A stretch of 64,000 nucleotides of DNA from Nageia nagi (GCA_050084985.1 JBITNC010000001.1:214334001-214398000); one strand, 5' to 3'; positions 47,488 through 59,640 are shown, counted from the stretch's first letter. Program-made: numbers and translations. The notes: generated by a model from the sequence alone, not told the origin.

Positions 47488-48677
47488 TGCTAAACCCTAA
47501 AATGGTATTTATTTTTCTTATACATTATGCATAGGTTCATTATTATGGATACCATTAAACTTTATAATGATATTTAAAATTATTAATTATCCATATTTTG
47601 ATAATGAAACACATGCTTTATCTAACTCTAGCCAAATTCATATTTTGATACATATTTGTATGTCTAATTATAGTATTTTATGATAGTTTATGTTTGAATG
47701 AGCTAATATGATTATGGTATTGAAGTTGCCCTTTTAAATAAGAGGACTATTTTAAATAGATAAACTATTAAGGCTAATAAGTATAGAAATAAGGGAGATT
47801 TATAATAGTGGTATATAGAATAGGGGAGGTCTAGAATATTGATTTCCATGATCATCAATTAAATTTATCATGAGATCTAGTCAAAGCTAGATAATATCAA
47901 GTATAGAGGATATGAACCATATGAAAAATTACTATTTAACACTCACCATGTTGTTAGAAAATCTTGAATGGATGGAAGAATATCAACATGGAGAGTCTAT
48001 CTTACTAAGACAAGCCCAACATGGAGGAAATCATGCCTAAAGATGTGACTATTAGCTACAAATGGGAATTGCTAAGTTGGTAGTGGAAATTCATTATTGA
48101 AGTTGATATTTCAAGAATTGTAGTAACTTAGATTAGATTTTCTCAAGATAGAATAAACTTATGTTTTCATAGAATAGGATTTGTCTAGATTAAGATGATT
48201 TAGTAGGTATGTTTGGTAGATTATTATTAATCAAATGTAATAAAAAGGAAACCTCATGATTCTAGTAGGTTAACTAGAGAAGATAAGATATACTATAAGA
48301 GAGATATTTTTAATACAAGCAAGAAGTTAATTTCCAAATTTAAGTTTCCATTGAAGACTTCTATCAGATGAGTTAGGACCCACTCTACCTAGTAGAAGAT
48401 CTTCCTTTCACTTTTTTATTCAATTGTATGAATGTAATTTAAGCTCATAAATGTATGTTTTAGAGTGTATTTTAGATATTCTTATGTGGTGTGAAGTTTC
48501 AACTTATTTATTTAAGAGTAGATTCATTTCTTTTAGCATTGGATTTATTTTTTCTATTTTGTAAATCATTTCAATTTGGTTAATGTATCAATATTTTGGA
48601 TAGATAATCCAATCATAAATAACATAAAACACTACCCTAGATTTGATAAACTAAATGATGAATTGATTACTTATTAC
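47488..48677 (+). repeat. 3' LTR of element E
   Basis: 1190 bp, TGCTAAACCC to CTTATTA (decayed CTTATCA). It aligns with the two parts of the 5' LTR and is itself uninterrupted, so it shows where element I landed. Satellite resumes just after it. Confidence 0.93.
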
Positions 48678-48862
48678 AAATCTATGTACCAACTCATGAG
48701 CCAATTCATGGGCCAATCCATAGGTTGGTCCTTAGCCTGACCAATTGGCTAATACATGGTCTGACTCATAGGTCAGTCCATGAGCTAAGAAAAAACATAC
48801 ACCATAGGTAATGGAACCCTTTAACCATTTATATATAGGGTTTTTTACCTAAAAATACTATA
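48678..48862. repeat. 12-bp satellite fragment between elements E and F
   Basis: A few 12-mers (AATCCATAGGTT-like, GGTCAGTCCATG) followed by one spacer copy at about 48789-48862 containing ACCTAAAAATACTATA, where element F begins. Confidence 0.88.
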
Positions 48863-49584
48863 TAAAGATACCTAAAAATGATCGATTATTTATTTAATAA
48901 ATCATATTTAGACTTATTAAATGATTAATTATAAATAATACATAAATCAAGATAAAGTGTTATTATATTATAATACCATGTGACTAGGAACAATGTCATA
49001 TCATATAACATGGGTTATACTTTAAATAGTCTTGAATATAGAAAAGATTATTATTATTGCTATGTGTTAGCTTTCACTCCATTTTTGTTTTTTACACATT
49101 ATAAATATGGGAGGTGAAGGTTAACATCCCTATCAAATCTTTTTGATAGGTGGTTATCCCAAACATCAAACTTATAGTGTTTATTTATGCCACCTATCTT
49201 GAGAAATTTGTTAAAATCTCTTAGCTCTACTACCTCTATTTTAACATACAACATGAAACATCAAGTTCCACATATGCAATGATGTACACCTTTTAGATCA
49301 GGAGGTTCACATTTTGGGGAATGAGTCATAGTTTCATTCTATTGAATATCCATTATGAGTTCATCTAAAATCCAATTGTAATCCTCTAAATATTCCTTAT
49401 TATTATACCTTGATGATTGTATACACATTTTCTATAGTCTCTCTCTATATATCAGGTTTATGTGTTTCATATACATTTGTTATATATTTGATATAGGGCT
49501 TATCATTATTTAAATCAATATATTCATAGACCAATTTATTTATTTGTGTATTTATTCCTATATTTACACATTTTTGAGTCTACA
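48863..49584 (+). repeat. 5' LTR of element F
   Basis: About 722 bp, from TAAAGATACC (decayed TGTAGATACC) to GAGTCTACA. Its middle is poorly alignable with the element C LTR, so it is a different subfamily. TATA-like TATAAATA at 49100-49107. The boundary with the satellite spacer is uncertain by a few bases. Confidence 0.75.
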
Positions 49585-49908
49585 TTTTTTGGGACCTATT
49601 ATTCTTACACACATACATCTTCACCTAGAACATCCTTAATGAAAAGTCATGAATCTATTTTCACTATTATTTGTCCCTCTATCTAAAGCTTTTTGAATAG
49701 TAGATAAAGAAAATGATAAAATTAGAGTTTTTTTATCTATATTTCAAAAATGTATTTAAATGTAAAATAACCTAAGGTATTTAAAGGGAAGGTTAATTTC
49801 AATGATATCTAGAGAAGTGTTTGGCATAACCCTAACTTACCTCTATAAGAACCTCACCCTAATATCCTTGATATTTGTAACAATTTGAATCTACAAGCTC
49901 TAGTAAGA
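49585..49908 (+). other. Leader of element F
   Basis: Starts TTTTTTGGGACC after the LTR; a primer site is expected here but I cannot assign it. No coding signal up to the first gag ATG at about 49909. Confidence 0.5.
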
Positions 49909-51785
49909 AAATGGATATTATTAGTGAAACTTTGAATATATTTGTTCCTAATATTGATTAATTTGAATTTGAAAATATGAGTTTGAATAGTCATACTAAT
50001 ATTTTTATTGAAAGTAGTGATAAAATTACTGAATTAGATATAATTCCTACCCATGTTAGATCTATATAGGAAGTGCTATCTAATAGAGAAAGGTTAGAAC
50101 ATTTTTTTACTTATAATTATAAAACTTTTATTGATATTCTAACAAATTATGAGCTCTTAGAGGAGAAATTTATAGCTTTGAAATCATTTTATAGCTTATT
50201 TTCTTATGAGAATGTAGGATCCATAAGGTAGAGGATTTCTAATGTTGCAAAGGATAATGCTAACGATGTTCCAACATATGAACATGACACTTATGGTATG
50301 AATGAAATAAAAAGGAAATCTCCTCATGAGGAAAATGAATATTTAACATATTCCCTAGGTGAAAAAACTACTAAGGATAGTAGTACACACAATGAAGATG
50401 ATGACTATGAATACCTCATCCTCAAACTTGACCACTTCATAAGAGGTAAGTTTTCTAAATGTAATAATATTGTACAAGATGATAATCATAATGATGAGCT
50501 TTAAAAATAAAAAATTATAAATATTCTTAATGATTCCTAGAAAAGACATATTAATTGGTCATTACAAGAGCATAATATCAAAGTTGAAATCCTTCATAAA
50601 ATATAAGATACCACCCCTTTTCATTTGGATCCTTTTGATAAATAAATAGAGTTTCTAGTAAAGCTACTTGATAAAATTGAATATGAAAAGGTGAACAAAA
50701 TAGAACCATTTATTTTACTTAATAAAAATAAGATTATAAATGCAAATGTTCCACCTCAAACTCCTCAACCTCCCCTAATAGTTAATATTCCTAATTAAAC
50801 TAATGTAATGTCTCCTATTACTACTTCCACTAAAGATAGGATCAAGAAATTAGAAATGGAATTGCTTACTGATGATGAGGATGATTTCTTATTTTGTTTA
50901 AAAAGGCCTTTGATAGATAAAATTCTTTCTAATGTGCTTACTAGGAAAAAGAGTATTAAATTTATAAAATTTGATAGTTTACAAGATCCTAGGATGCATG
51001 TTAGAAAATTTCAAGAAGCTATGGAATATATGCATGATAGAGATTTGCTTACTAAATTATTTTCATATAGTTTGAAAGATGATGCATTTAAATGGTACTT
51101 TCTTCTTTCTACAAAGAGTATTGATGGATATAAGGATCTAATTCATCAATTTTTGTAAAACTTTAAATATAATATTATTGAAAAGTTCACTTTAAAGATT
51201 TATATAAGATTAAGTAATTGCCTAATCAATTTATGCATTATTTTGTGAAAGTATGGAAATGTACTATTAATAAAATTACTATGCTTGAGCAAGACTTGAA
51301 TGATACATTTGCAAATGCTTATTTACTTGTGCATAAGCTATTCATTATCTCTAATCATGATATGACATTGATTGAGATGATAAATGTGTTGTTTAAAATA
51401 GAGACTTGTATTATAAAATTATATGCTATGCATAGTAACAAACCTTAAACATATGATAAGAAGGTAAACACTCCTAAAATAAATAAGTAATATGAAGTGA
51501 ATAATGTTGTTAAAAATCATAAAACTCAAACACATAATAAGAAAATGACTAAAAATAATAATAAACCTTAAAGGAAATTTATAGAGTTGATTAATACTAT
51601 TGATAACATCCTTAATATGTTGTTAAAAAAAGAACTTATTAAGCTTCCACCTAATGTTGAACCTAAATTTCCTAATGGTATGCCTAGGCATTTTTGGTAT
51701 AAGAGTATAAGGAATTTTGTAATTATCATAGGGTACCTAGACATATCACAAAATTGCAAGACTCTAAGACATCTTATGCAATTTT
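49909..51785 (+). pseudogene. Element F gag polyprotein with long N-terminal extension
   Basis: A plus-strand frame from ATG about 49909 runs with few stops to about 51170. The N-terminal 280 or so codons are acidic, have no recognised domain, and include RSIQEVLSNRERLEHFF-like residues (TAG at the Gln) near 50060-50110. The gag core lies at 50808-51158: SIKFIKFDSLQDPRMHVRKF, then LTKLFSYSLKDDAFKWYFLL. After frameshifts, 51218-51448 reads like the helical gag C-terminus. The last part, to 51785, includes NVEPKFPNGMPRHFWY. Elements A and C share the core but not the long N-terminal part. Confidence 0.82.
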
Positions 51786-54700
51786 GATCTATGGGCCTAT
51801 TCATAGGCTAGTACATGAGCCCATCCATGGCTTGGTCTATGGTCTAACTAAGGCCTAACAATAGGATGGTCTATGGTCTATGTCTAGGTTCGTTCATGGG
51901 ATGGTACATAGGTTGATCCATGGGCCAATTCATTAGCTAACCCATGGGCCAATCCATGGATTACTCCTTAGACCAACCAATAGTTTGGTCTATAGGCTTA
52001 CCCATGGGCCTAAACAAATTATACATTATAGCCAATGAAATCCCTTAACCATTTGTAGATTAGAATTTTTTCCTAAAACTATTATAGGTATTAAGATAGT
52101 CTAGGCCCAATGATGAGCTAATCCATGTACTAATCCATGGGTTAATTCATGGTTTGATCCATAAGTTGGTTCATAAGTTTATCCATATATTAGTTTATGG
52201 GCTTATCTATGTGTCAATCTATTGGTCAACCTATGTGCTACACCATGGGCTAACCTACAAGTTAGACCATAAGCTAATTTGGGTTGGTCCATGGGTCGAT
52301 CCATAGGTTGGTCTATTTTCTAACCCAAGATTAATCATGAGATGGTCTATGGTCTAGGTCTAGGATGATTCATGGGTTTACATAGGCTAGTCCATAGGCT
52401 AACCCATGGGCTAGTCCATGGGTTGGTCCATAAGATGACCAATGGGTCAATCCATGGGCTAACCCATTAGATGATCCATTGGCCTTGAAAAATATATATC
52501 ATAGGTAATGGATCCCCTTAACCATTTAGAGATAGGGTTTTTTACCTAAAAATACTATAGGTATTAAGGTGATCAAGACCTAACCATTGGTCAATTCATG
52601 GGTTGATCCACTATCCAATTCATGTTTTGATCCATAGGTTAACCTACAAGTTAGTGCATGGGATGACTTACTAGTTAAACCATGATCCAATTAGAGTTAG
52701 TCCATGGATCAATCCATAGACCATTCCATGGGTCATTCCATGATCTAACCCATACCTAAGCATAGGATGGTCCATGGGCTAGGTATAGGCTAGTTCATGG
52801 GTTAGCATATAGGCTAGTCCATATGATGGTCTATGGGATAAACCACGGGTTACTCCATGGGTTGACCAATGGGCCAACCTTGGGTTGATCTATAGGTCAA
52901 TCTATGATTTAGTCAATAGACTAATTCATGGGTTGGTCTATAGGTTGATTATTCAACTAACCAATTAGTTGGTCTATGGGCCAATCCATGGGCTATTAAT
53001 GGTATTAAAAAAATATACATCTTAGCTAATGAACCACATTAATAATTTATAGATAGGGTTTTTTACCTAAAATTACTAAAGGTATTAGGCCAATCCATAA
53101 GTTAGTCCATAAGCTAGTTCATAGGTGAATTAATGTGCTAGTGCATGGGTCTAACTAAGAACTAGTCTATGATCAACCTACTTGTTTAACCATATACCCA
53201 TCTAGAAAAGTTTATAGGCCAAACCTTAGGCTAGTATAGGTTGGTGTATGAGTTGATCCATGGGCTAGTTCATGGGTTAGTCCATGAGCTTATCCATATT
53301 CTAACCTAGGCCTAAGTATAGGATGGTCCATGGGCTAAGTCTAGGCTAGTTCATGGTTTATCATAGAGGATGGTACATGGGTTGATCTATGGCCTAGTCC
53401 TTAGGCCAACCAATGGGCCATCCATAGGCATATAAAAATATTTCATAGGTAATGTACCCCCTTAACCATTTGTAGATAGGGTTTTTTTACCTAAAACTAC
53501 TATAGGTACTAGGTAGTCCATAGGTCATTCTATGTACTAATCCATGTGCTAGTATATGAGCTAATATATAGGTTGACCTATGGACTAATTTATTGGTAAA
53601 CTTATTGGTCAAACCATGAGCCATCTTGGGTCAATCCTTGGGATAGACCATGGGTTGATATTTGGGTTAGTTTGGGTCAATCTATAAGCTGATCTATGGT
53701 CCAAGTATAGGTTGGTTCATGGGATAGAACACAAACTATTCCATGGTCCAATTAGTTTTCCAATCCATAAGCTAATCCATAGGTCAACCAATGATTTGAT
53801 CCATGGGCCAACCCATGGGTTGGTTTATGAGCCTAAAAAAATATACACCATAGTTATTAGACCCCCTTAATCATTTGTATATTAGGTTTTTTATCTAAAA
53901 CTATTATAGGTACTAGGCCAACCTTAGCCTAATCATAAGTCAATCCATATGTTGGTTCATGGCCAATCTATGGGCCAATTTGTGTGCTAGTCCATGGGTA
54001 AACCTAAAAGCTAGTTTGGGTTAGTATGTGGGTCAAAAAATGGGATAGTCTAGGTTGGTCCATCAATTAGTCCATGAGTTGGTTCATATACCAAACTAAG
54101 CTTGAGCATAGGATTATCTATGGTCCATGTCCAAACTGGTCTATAGATCAATCCATGGGCTAAACAATGGGTCAATCCATAAGCTAGTCTATGGTAAAGT
54201 CCATGGGTTAGTATATGGGCTGATGCATAGGCTAGTCTATGGGCCAATATATGGGTTAGTCCATGGGTCAACCCATAGGGGGGTTCATAAGCCCAAAAAA
54301 AACATAAAATTTAGGAAATCAACCCCCTTAGCTATTTTTAGATAGGTTTTTTTTACCTAAAACTATTATAGGTATCAAGGTGGTCCTATCCTGATCATAG
54401 GTCAATCCATGGGTCAATATATGGGTTAATCCATGTGTTGGTCCATAAGTTGGTATGTCTGCTAGTCTATAGCTTGAACTATAGGTTGGTGTATGGGTTG
54501 ACTTACTAGTTGAACCATGGGTTAGCCTAGATAAGTTTGTAGGTTATACCATTAGATAATTTATGGGTCATTCTAGGCTAGTCCATGGACTAGTCTATGG
54601 GCCTATTCATGGGTAAGTACATGGACTAGTCCATATCCCTATCCATGGTTTGACCTACTCTTACCATAGGATAGTCTATGGTTAAGGTCTAAGTTGGTTC

Positions 54701-55950
54701 ATGGGCCAATACATAGGTCAATCTATGGGATAAACCATGGGCTAGTCCATCAGCTTAAAAAAACATACATTATAGGCAATGGACCCCCTTAAGTGTTTAT
54801 AGACTACTTTTTTACTCAAAACTACTATAGGTACTAGGCTAGTATAGGACTAATCATGGGTTGGTCCATGGGCAAGTCCATGAGCTAATTTATGATCTAG
54901 TCCATGTCCTAGTCCATAAGTTAGTTCATGAGCTCATCCATAGGCTAGTTTATGGCCCAATCAATGGGTTAGTTTGTGAGCCTATCTATGGGTAGATGCA
55001 TGGGTCATTCTATAGGCTAGATTGTATGTTGGTATATGTTGGTCTATTTAAGCTAGTCTAGGTTAGTTCATGGGCTAAACCATAGGCCTATTTATGTTGG
55101 CCCATGGGTCATTCCATGGGCTGGTCCATTGTCCATCCTAGGCCTAAGCATGGGATGATCTATGGGCTAATTCCAAGTCAATCCTTAGGCCAATCCATGG
55201 TCCAACCCAAGCCTAAGCATGGGATGTTCTATGGGCCAAGTCTATGCTAGTTCATGGCTAGCATAGAGGTCAATTTATAGGCTAACCTAGGTTTGGTCTA
55301 TGGGTCAATCCTTACTTGACCAATGAGTTGATATATGGGTTTACCCATTGGCTAGTCCATAAGACTAGAAAAAATATAGGTTGTAGAAAATGGACCCCCT
55401 TAATGATTTGTAGATACAATTTTTTAACCTAAAACTACTATAAGTACTAGGTCACTCTAAGCTAAAGCATGGGCCAGTCCATGGGCTGGGCCATAAGTCC
55501 ATTCTTGGGCATTTCCATGTGCTAGTCTATGGGTTTATGTATGAGCACGTTTATGGGTTCACCTACTAGCTAAACCATGGACCAACCTAGGTTGGTTTGT
55601 GTTATGGAGTATAATCTAGTCCATGCATTAATTTGGATCAATCCATGAGACATTCTATGGGCCATTTTATGTGCTTTTCTATGCTTTGACCAAGGCCTAA
55701 CCATGAGATGGTGAATGGGCCATGTCCAAGCTATTTTTTGGGTTATCACATAAGCCATTCTATGAGCTGATCCATGGGCCACCACATGGGATGATCCATG
55801 GGTCAATCCATAGGGTAATCCTTGGCTTGATCCTTGGTCCATTCCATGGGCTAACCCATAGGCTATTCTATGGGCCTAGAAAAAATATATGTTATAGGTA
55901 ATAGACCCCCTTAACCATTTATAAACATATGTTTTTACCTAAACTCACTA
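51786..55950. repeat. 12-bp satellite with higher-order spacer structure, main array
   Basis: About 4.2 kb of degenerate 12-mers (consensus classes GGGTTGGTCCAT and GGGCTAGTCCAT) divided by nine copies of a roughly 75-bp spacer. The spacer runs from about AAAAATATACACCATAGG through AATGGACCCCCTTAACC and TTTTTTACCTAAA to ACTACTATAGGTACTAGG. Its ACCTAAA blocks lie near 52071, 52541, 53063, 53487, 53893, 54349, 54812, 55424 and 55937, giving periods of about 406-612 bp. Open frames in it (54050-54345, 55570-55842) arise because 12 is a multiple of 3. Confidence 0.93.
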
Positions 55951-56652
55951 TGGTGGGGAAATATAAAACCTCAACCATAAGCTAACTCCTAATGTTAAAT
56001 ATTTAAAACACTCCTAATCCTTATAAATCCAAAGCATGTTTACAAGCAAAGAGCTAGCCTTTGACTTTCTTCCTTCTACATCTTTCTGAGATTAGGGTAA
56101 TTAGTCATCTTTATCAATTGGGACCTTGGTGAAAACTTGGTATGTACTTAGGCATTTGAGATAGGGGCATCCTATTTTGAGTCATTATTAGTAGCTATTC
56201 AGGCTTATCTAGTGAGATGGACTATGAATAGGCCATCTTGGTCTATGAATAGGTTCTACTACTAGGAAGGGACTTTATCTTATGTAAATGATTTGAGATC
56301 ACTATCAATGGTGCCCAACTCATAGAATGGGGTGTGTTAGTTGGACTTATGCCCTTGAGTTGTACTCTTGAATGGCTCAGTTTGTTAGTATAATAAAGCT
56401 TCCACTTACATTCACTTATTATGATTGTACACTATCTTGTTTTCTTATTTGTTTACTTGCATATTTATTTACTATTATATTAGTTTATGTCTTATACTTG
56501 CATTATGTTGCACTAATTCAATAGGTTAGTATTACTGAGGCATATTCTAGTGATTGAATGATCATTACCTTCTAGGGTGACTTACTAAGGAGATCTAGTG
56601 TAATGTGAAGGTACATTAAGCCCTATTACTTCTTGGTTTAACTTGCCCCACA
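55951..56652 (+). repeat. 5' LTR of element G
   Basis: 702 bp, TGGTGGGG to CCCCACA, aligned throughout with the 3' LTR. Shared landmarks: AAAGAGCTAGCCTT, GGGGCATCCTATTTTGAG, GAAGGGACTTT and TTGCATTATGTTGCAC. Confidence 0.94.
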
Positions 56653-56682
56653 ATAACTACTATCAAATATTATACACTTTGA

Positions 56683-56694
56683 TGGTGTTAGAGT
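56683..56694 (+). other. Primer binding site of element G
   Basis: TGGTGTTAGAGT. Against TGGTATCAGAGC it has three transitions. It lies 30 bases after my LTR end. Confidence 0.6.
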
Positions 56695-56779
56695 TAAAAA
56701 TACAAAAATATATAGGTTAGGTTTATTTTATGTCAAGTCTTTAGCTTCTTTTCCTTAAGTAAAATCTCAAGAAATCATG

Positions 56780-58200
56780 ACTAACCTAAGAAGTCAAATA
56801 TGGAGGGTGGTAGTGGGCCAAGATCTCAAACTACCAACATCACCAAGGAGAGTCAAGGAAGGAAGATGGATAAGGATACAATAGGAGGAGATACATGAAA
56901 AAAGTTTAAATAGAGGGGTAATTAGTTACTAGGTCTATGGATATATGTAGAACCTATTTATATTGAAGATTATCTTAGAGCCATGGAGGCTTTTTTTAGA
57001 GCTATAGAGCATGCCATCATGGCTCAAATGTAGTAGGTAGAGACTAGAATCAATGATATGGATGTGAGGGTGAAAGGAAAGGATGGTCTAAACACTAGGA
57101 TGTTAGACATATCAAGAAGTTGGAGGTTACAATTATGGGATTGGAGGAGTAGTTTAAAAAATCAAGTGAAGAGGTTATCTTGGATTAGCTAAAGGAGGTC
57201 CAATTTGCTTAGGCTACCATTACTAAAGATGTATGTTTATGTAAAATTTATATGTATATGGATTAAAAATTAGCCTTGGGCTTGCATGGAGATGGGGAGA
57301 CATCTAAGGAGGTCAATTCTTTCAAAAAGGGTGATTCTAATAAGGATTTGAATATTAGACAACCTAAACCATATAATGGTAAAAGAGTTGATAATGTGCT
57401 AAAGAATTTCATGTAGGAAATGAAGGACTTTCTTGAGGGTCAAGAAAAGTTGTTATATGCTCAACAACTCAACATTATGGCTAGATATCTAGATGGTGTA
57501 ACCAATATGTGGTGGAAAAATCTCCATAAGGAAGTGGAGATGAACTTACACCTTAAGGTGAAGGACTAGGAGAAGATGAAGGTACTATTGAAGGAGTAAT
57601 TTCTACTAGGCAATTTGAATCTCTTGGCTAAATGTAAGTTACTCAACTTGAAGCATACATGTTAATTTAGAGACCACATCAATACATACTGAGCCTTAAT
57701 GGTTGGGATTACAAAAATGAGTGAATATGATAGGTTATTCAACTTCTTGGAAAGAATGCAACCCTAGGATGAGAATGAAGATAGGTGTTATGAATCTAAA
57801 AGCATAAAGCAAGCCATTATTATTACTGATAGGTTGAATGAGTTCAAGATAGTTGTTGAAAATCCAAAGGTTGTACATGATAAGTAGGGAAAGGTTAAGT
57901 AGTGCAACATTCTAACTCCAAGTCTAATTATGGGAAAAGGGGATGCATACTACATCCACTTAGTCTTTAAGGGAAAGAAAGCCATGAAGCATGGTGGGTT
58001 ATAAGGGAGGTGAGCAAGGTGCTTCCAATACTCTAAAGCCCCATGGTTATTGTAATTATAAAAGGGACCATTTTGTAAGAGACTATTCAAGTAAGCAGTT
58101 GAATGCCACTCAGTAACAAGGTAGTGAATATGTAAAGCTCTAATGGGTGTTTTTAAGCATCTCAATGCCTTGAAGTAAGGTATTGGTCATAATTCACTCC
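56780..58200 (+). pseudogene. Element G gag with degenerate zinc knuckle
   Basis: Starts after the leader near 56790. Core block near 57364-57420 (KPYNGKRVDNVLKNFM), YLDGVTNMWWKNLHKEVEMN near 57489-57548, then FLLGNLNLLAKCKLLNLKH near 57600-57655 and MSEYDRLFNFLERMQP near 57717-57765. The zinc knuckle near 58040-58100 reads HGYCNYKRDHFVRDYSSKQ, with the second and last Cys changed to Tyr by G-to-A. TAG stops replace glutamine at several points. Confidence 0.85.
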
Positions 58201-58600
58201 ATGAATTATAGCACTTAGAGGTGGTGAAAAAGGGTGAGAAGATCTTATGCATGTAATATATAGGGTCCTCTCATAACTATATCTCTCTAGAGTTATCAAA
58301 GTGTCTCAAGCTAAAGTACCATCACTACAATCAGTTTATAAAGTTCATTCATTCAAAGGTTTTCCTTAGAGGGAATTGATCATAGTGTCACCATGGTCGT
58401 GGGTGAATGGAATAGATAGATGGAATTATCAATCATTAATATTGATAATTATGGGCTTATTTTTGAGTAAGATTTGATTATGATATTGAATTATCTCACC
58501 TACTTAGAAACACAAATGTTGGAGATCCATATAGGTAATAATAGCTTCATCCCCATTCTCAATCATAAAGGTGAACAAGATGCCAACTAGGTATCTACCA
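58200..58600 (+). pseudogene. Element G aspartic protease
   Basis: Position and readable residues (YIGSSHNYISLELSKCLKLK near 58257-58316) fit the retropepsin active-site segment (usual DSGATHNFIS...A..L.L). The catalytic Asp is not preserved in this reading. SVTMVVGEWNR-like and NYLTYLETQMLEI-like pieces follow. Confidence 0.65.
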
Positions 58601-59640
58601 AGAAGAGAAGAACCTTGAATGGGGGAAAAAGAGATGTTAAGCAAAGGGAGTTAGTTGCTCTAGTGAAATCAAAGCTTGTACCTATGGTACATAATGTATC
58701 ATTCTTACTAATGTGTAAACCTTTGAAGAAGGGACATGTTGATCCTATGTACCTAGAAGTATTGTTGGGTAGTTTGGATGATGAGGAGGATGGTGTGAAT
58801 GATAGTTTGTTGAGATTGAATGAAGGCCTCAAGGGTCTTAAAATAATCTTATAGCTAAATGTTAATTGCATGATGTAGGAGATTACCTCCATGTTTGCAC
58901 CAAGGTGAGACATAGATCATGTAATGGAGCTAGTCTCAAGTAGAAAGACACTTGTAAGGGACCCATACAAAATGTTAGGACCTAAGTTGGTATAGTTGAA
59001 GTGGTAGCTAGTTGAATTATTGATTATAGGATACATACAACTAGAAAAGTCTCCTTATGGTGCTCCTATACTATTCCAAAAGAATAAGAATAGGAGCTTG
59101 CATCAAATAAATATCCCTTGCTACAAATTGATGATGATTTTGATTGGTTAGTTAGAGCTAAAATATTAAATAAGCTAGATCTTAAGTCAAGCTACTACCA
59201 AATAAGGATAACAATTGGAGATGAAGAAAAGATAATGTTTGTGACCTATTATGGGGAATACAAGTGTTTGGTGATACCATTTGGTATGTATATTTCCTCA
59301 ACTACCTTTTGCACCATGATGAATGAATTATTTAGGTTATTGTTAGACAAGTGTGTCATGACCTACTTTGACAACATCTTGGTTTACTCTAGGATCTTGG
59401 AAGAATATTGTAAGCACCTTACTTAGGTATTAAAGCTACTAAGGGGGAATGAGCTCTATGTGAAAAGAGAGAAGTGTGCCTTCAAAGTTAAAGAGGTATC
59501 ATTTTTAGGACATGTTGTGGATCATGATAAAATCAAATTAGGCTTGTAAAAGATAGAGGTAATCAAGGATTAGGAGCCACCCAAGAATGTGCATGAAGTT
59601 AAGTTATTTCTTGGCTTGGAAAAATACTATCATCAATTTA
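58600..59640 (+). pseudogene. Element G reverse transcriptase
   Basis: The linker 58615-58854 is open. Then ITSMFAPR-type residues near 58880, KSPYGAPILFQKNKNRSLHQ near 59048-59106, and the finger-palm segment 59118-59426: WLVRAKILNKLDLKSSYYQI, VTYYGEYKCLVIPFGMY and TYFDNILVYS. The second catalytic Asp of the usual YLDD box reads Asn (AAC at 59373-59375), a G-to-A change. Thumb residues KCAFKVKEVSFLGHVVDHDK lie near 59467-59530. Confidence 0.92.

Larger units (their letters stand above)
13143..48677 (+). mobile_element. Element E: Athila-like Ty3/Gypsy retrotransposon hosting three nested LTR elements
   Basis: Order: 5' LTR (13143-14066 plus 18656-18921, split by element I), tRNA-Asp primer site (18926-18944), gag (about 19440-20900), insertion of C, protease (from 31896), insertion of D, RT (42103-42980), integrase (43080-44200), a 3' ORF region, polypurine tract, 3' LTR (47488-48677). 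Removing guests and target duplications leaves about 11.2 kb, a normal size for Athila-like elements. The reading order resumes correctly across each guest. Both flanks are 12-bp satellite. The 5-bp flanks (CTAGT and CAAAT) do not clearly match, so the target duplication has decayed or my end is off by a base or two. Confidence 0.9.
48863..51785 (+). mobile_element. Element F: Tat-like Ty3/Gypsy retrotransposon, 5' LTR and gag only
   Basis: A 5' LTR (48863-49584) shares its ends (decayed TGTAGATACC, and AGTCTACA) with element C, followed by a leader and a long gag. At 51785 the coding sequence stops and the 12-bp satellite begins at once. Protease, pol and the 3' LTR are missing. It was inserted in a satellite spacer, so the lost part was probably removed by a deletion between F and the array. 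Confidence 0.8.

Noticed and set aside
13143-48677. Clear 5-bp target duplication for element E
   Set aside because: The flanks CTAGT and CAAAT agree at only three of five bases; the LTR pair and satellite flanks prove the insertion, but not the duplication.
54050-54345. ORFs on both strands reading GLTHGLAHGL- or VHGLVYGL-like repeats
   Set aside because: Translations of the 12-bp satellite; 12 is divisible by 3, so open frames arise by chance. The same applies to 55570-55842.
51786-55950. CRISPR-like alternation of repeats and spacers
   Set aside because: The long spacer is the conserved part and the short units are continuous 12-mers, the reverse of a CRISPR array; all other signs are plant retrotransposons.
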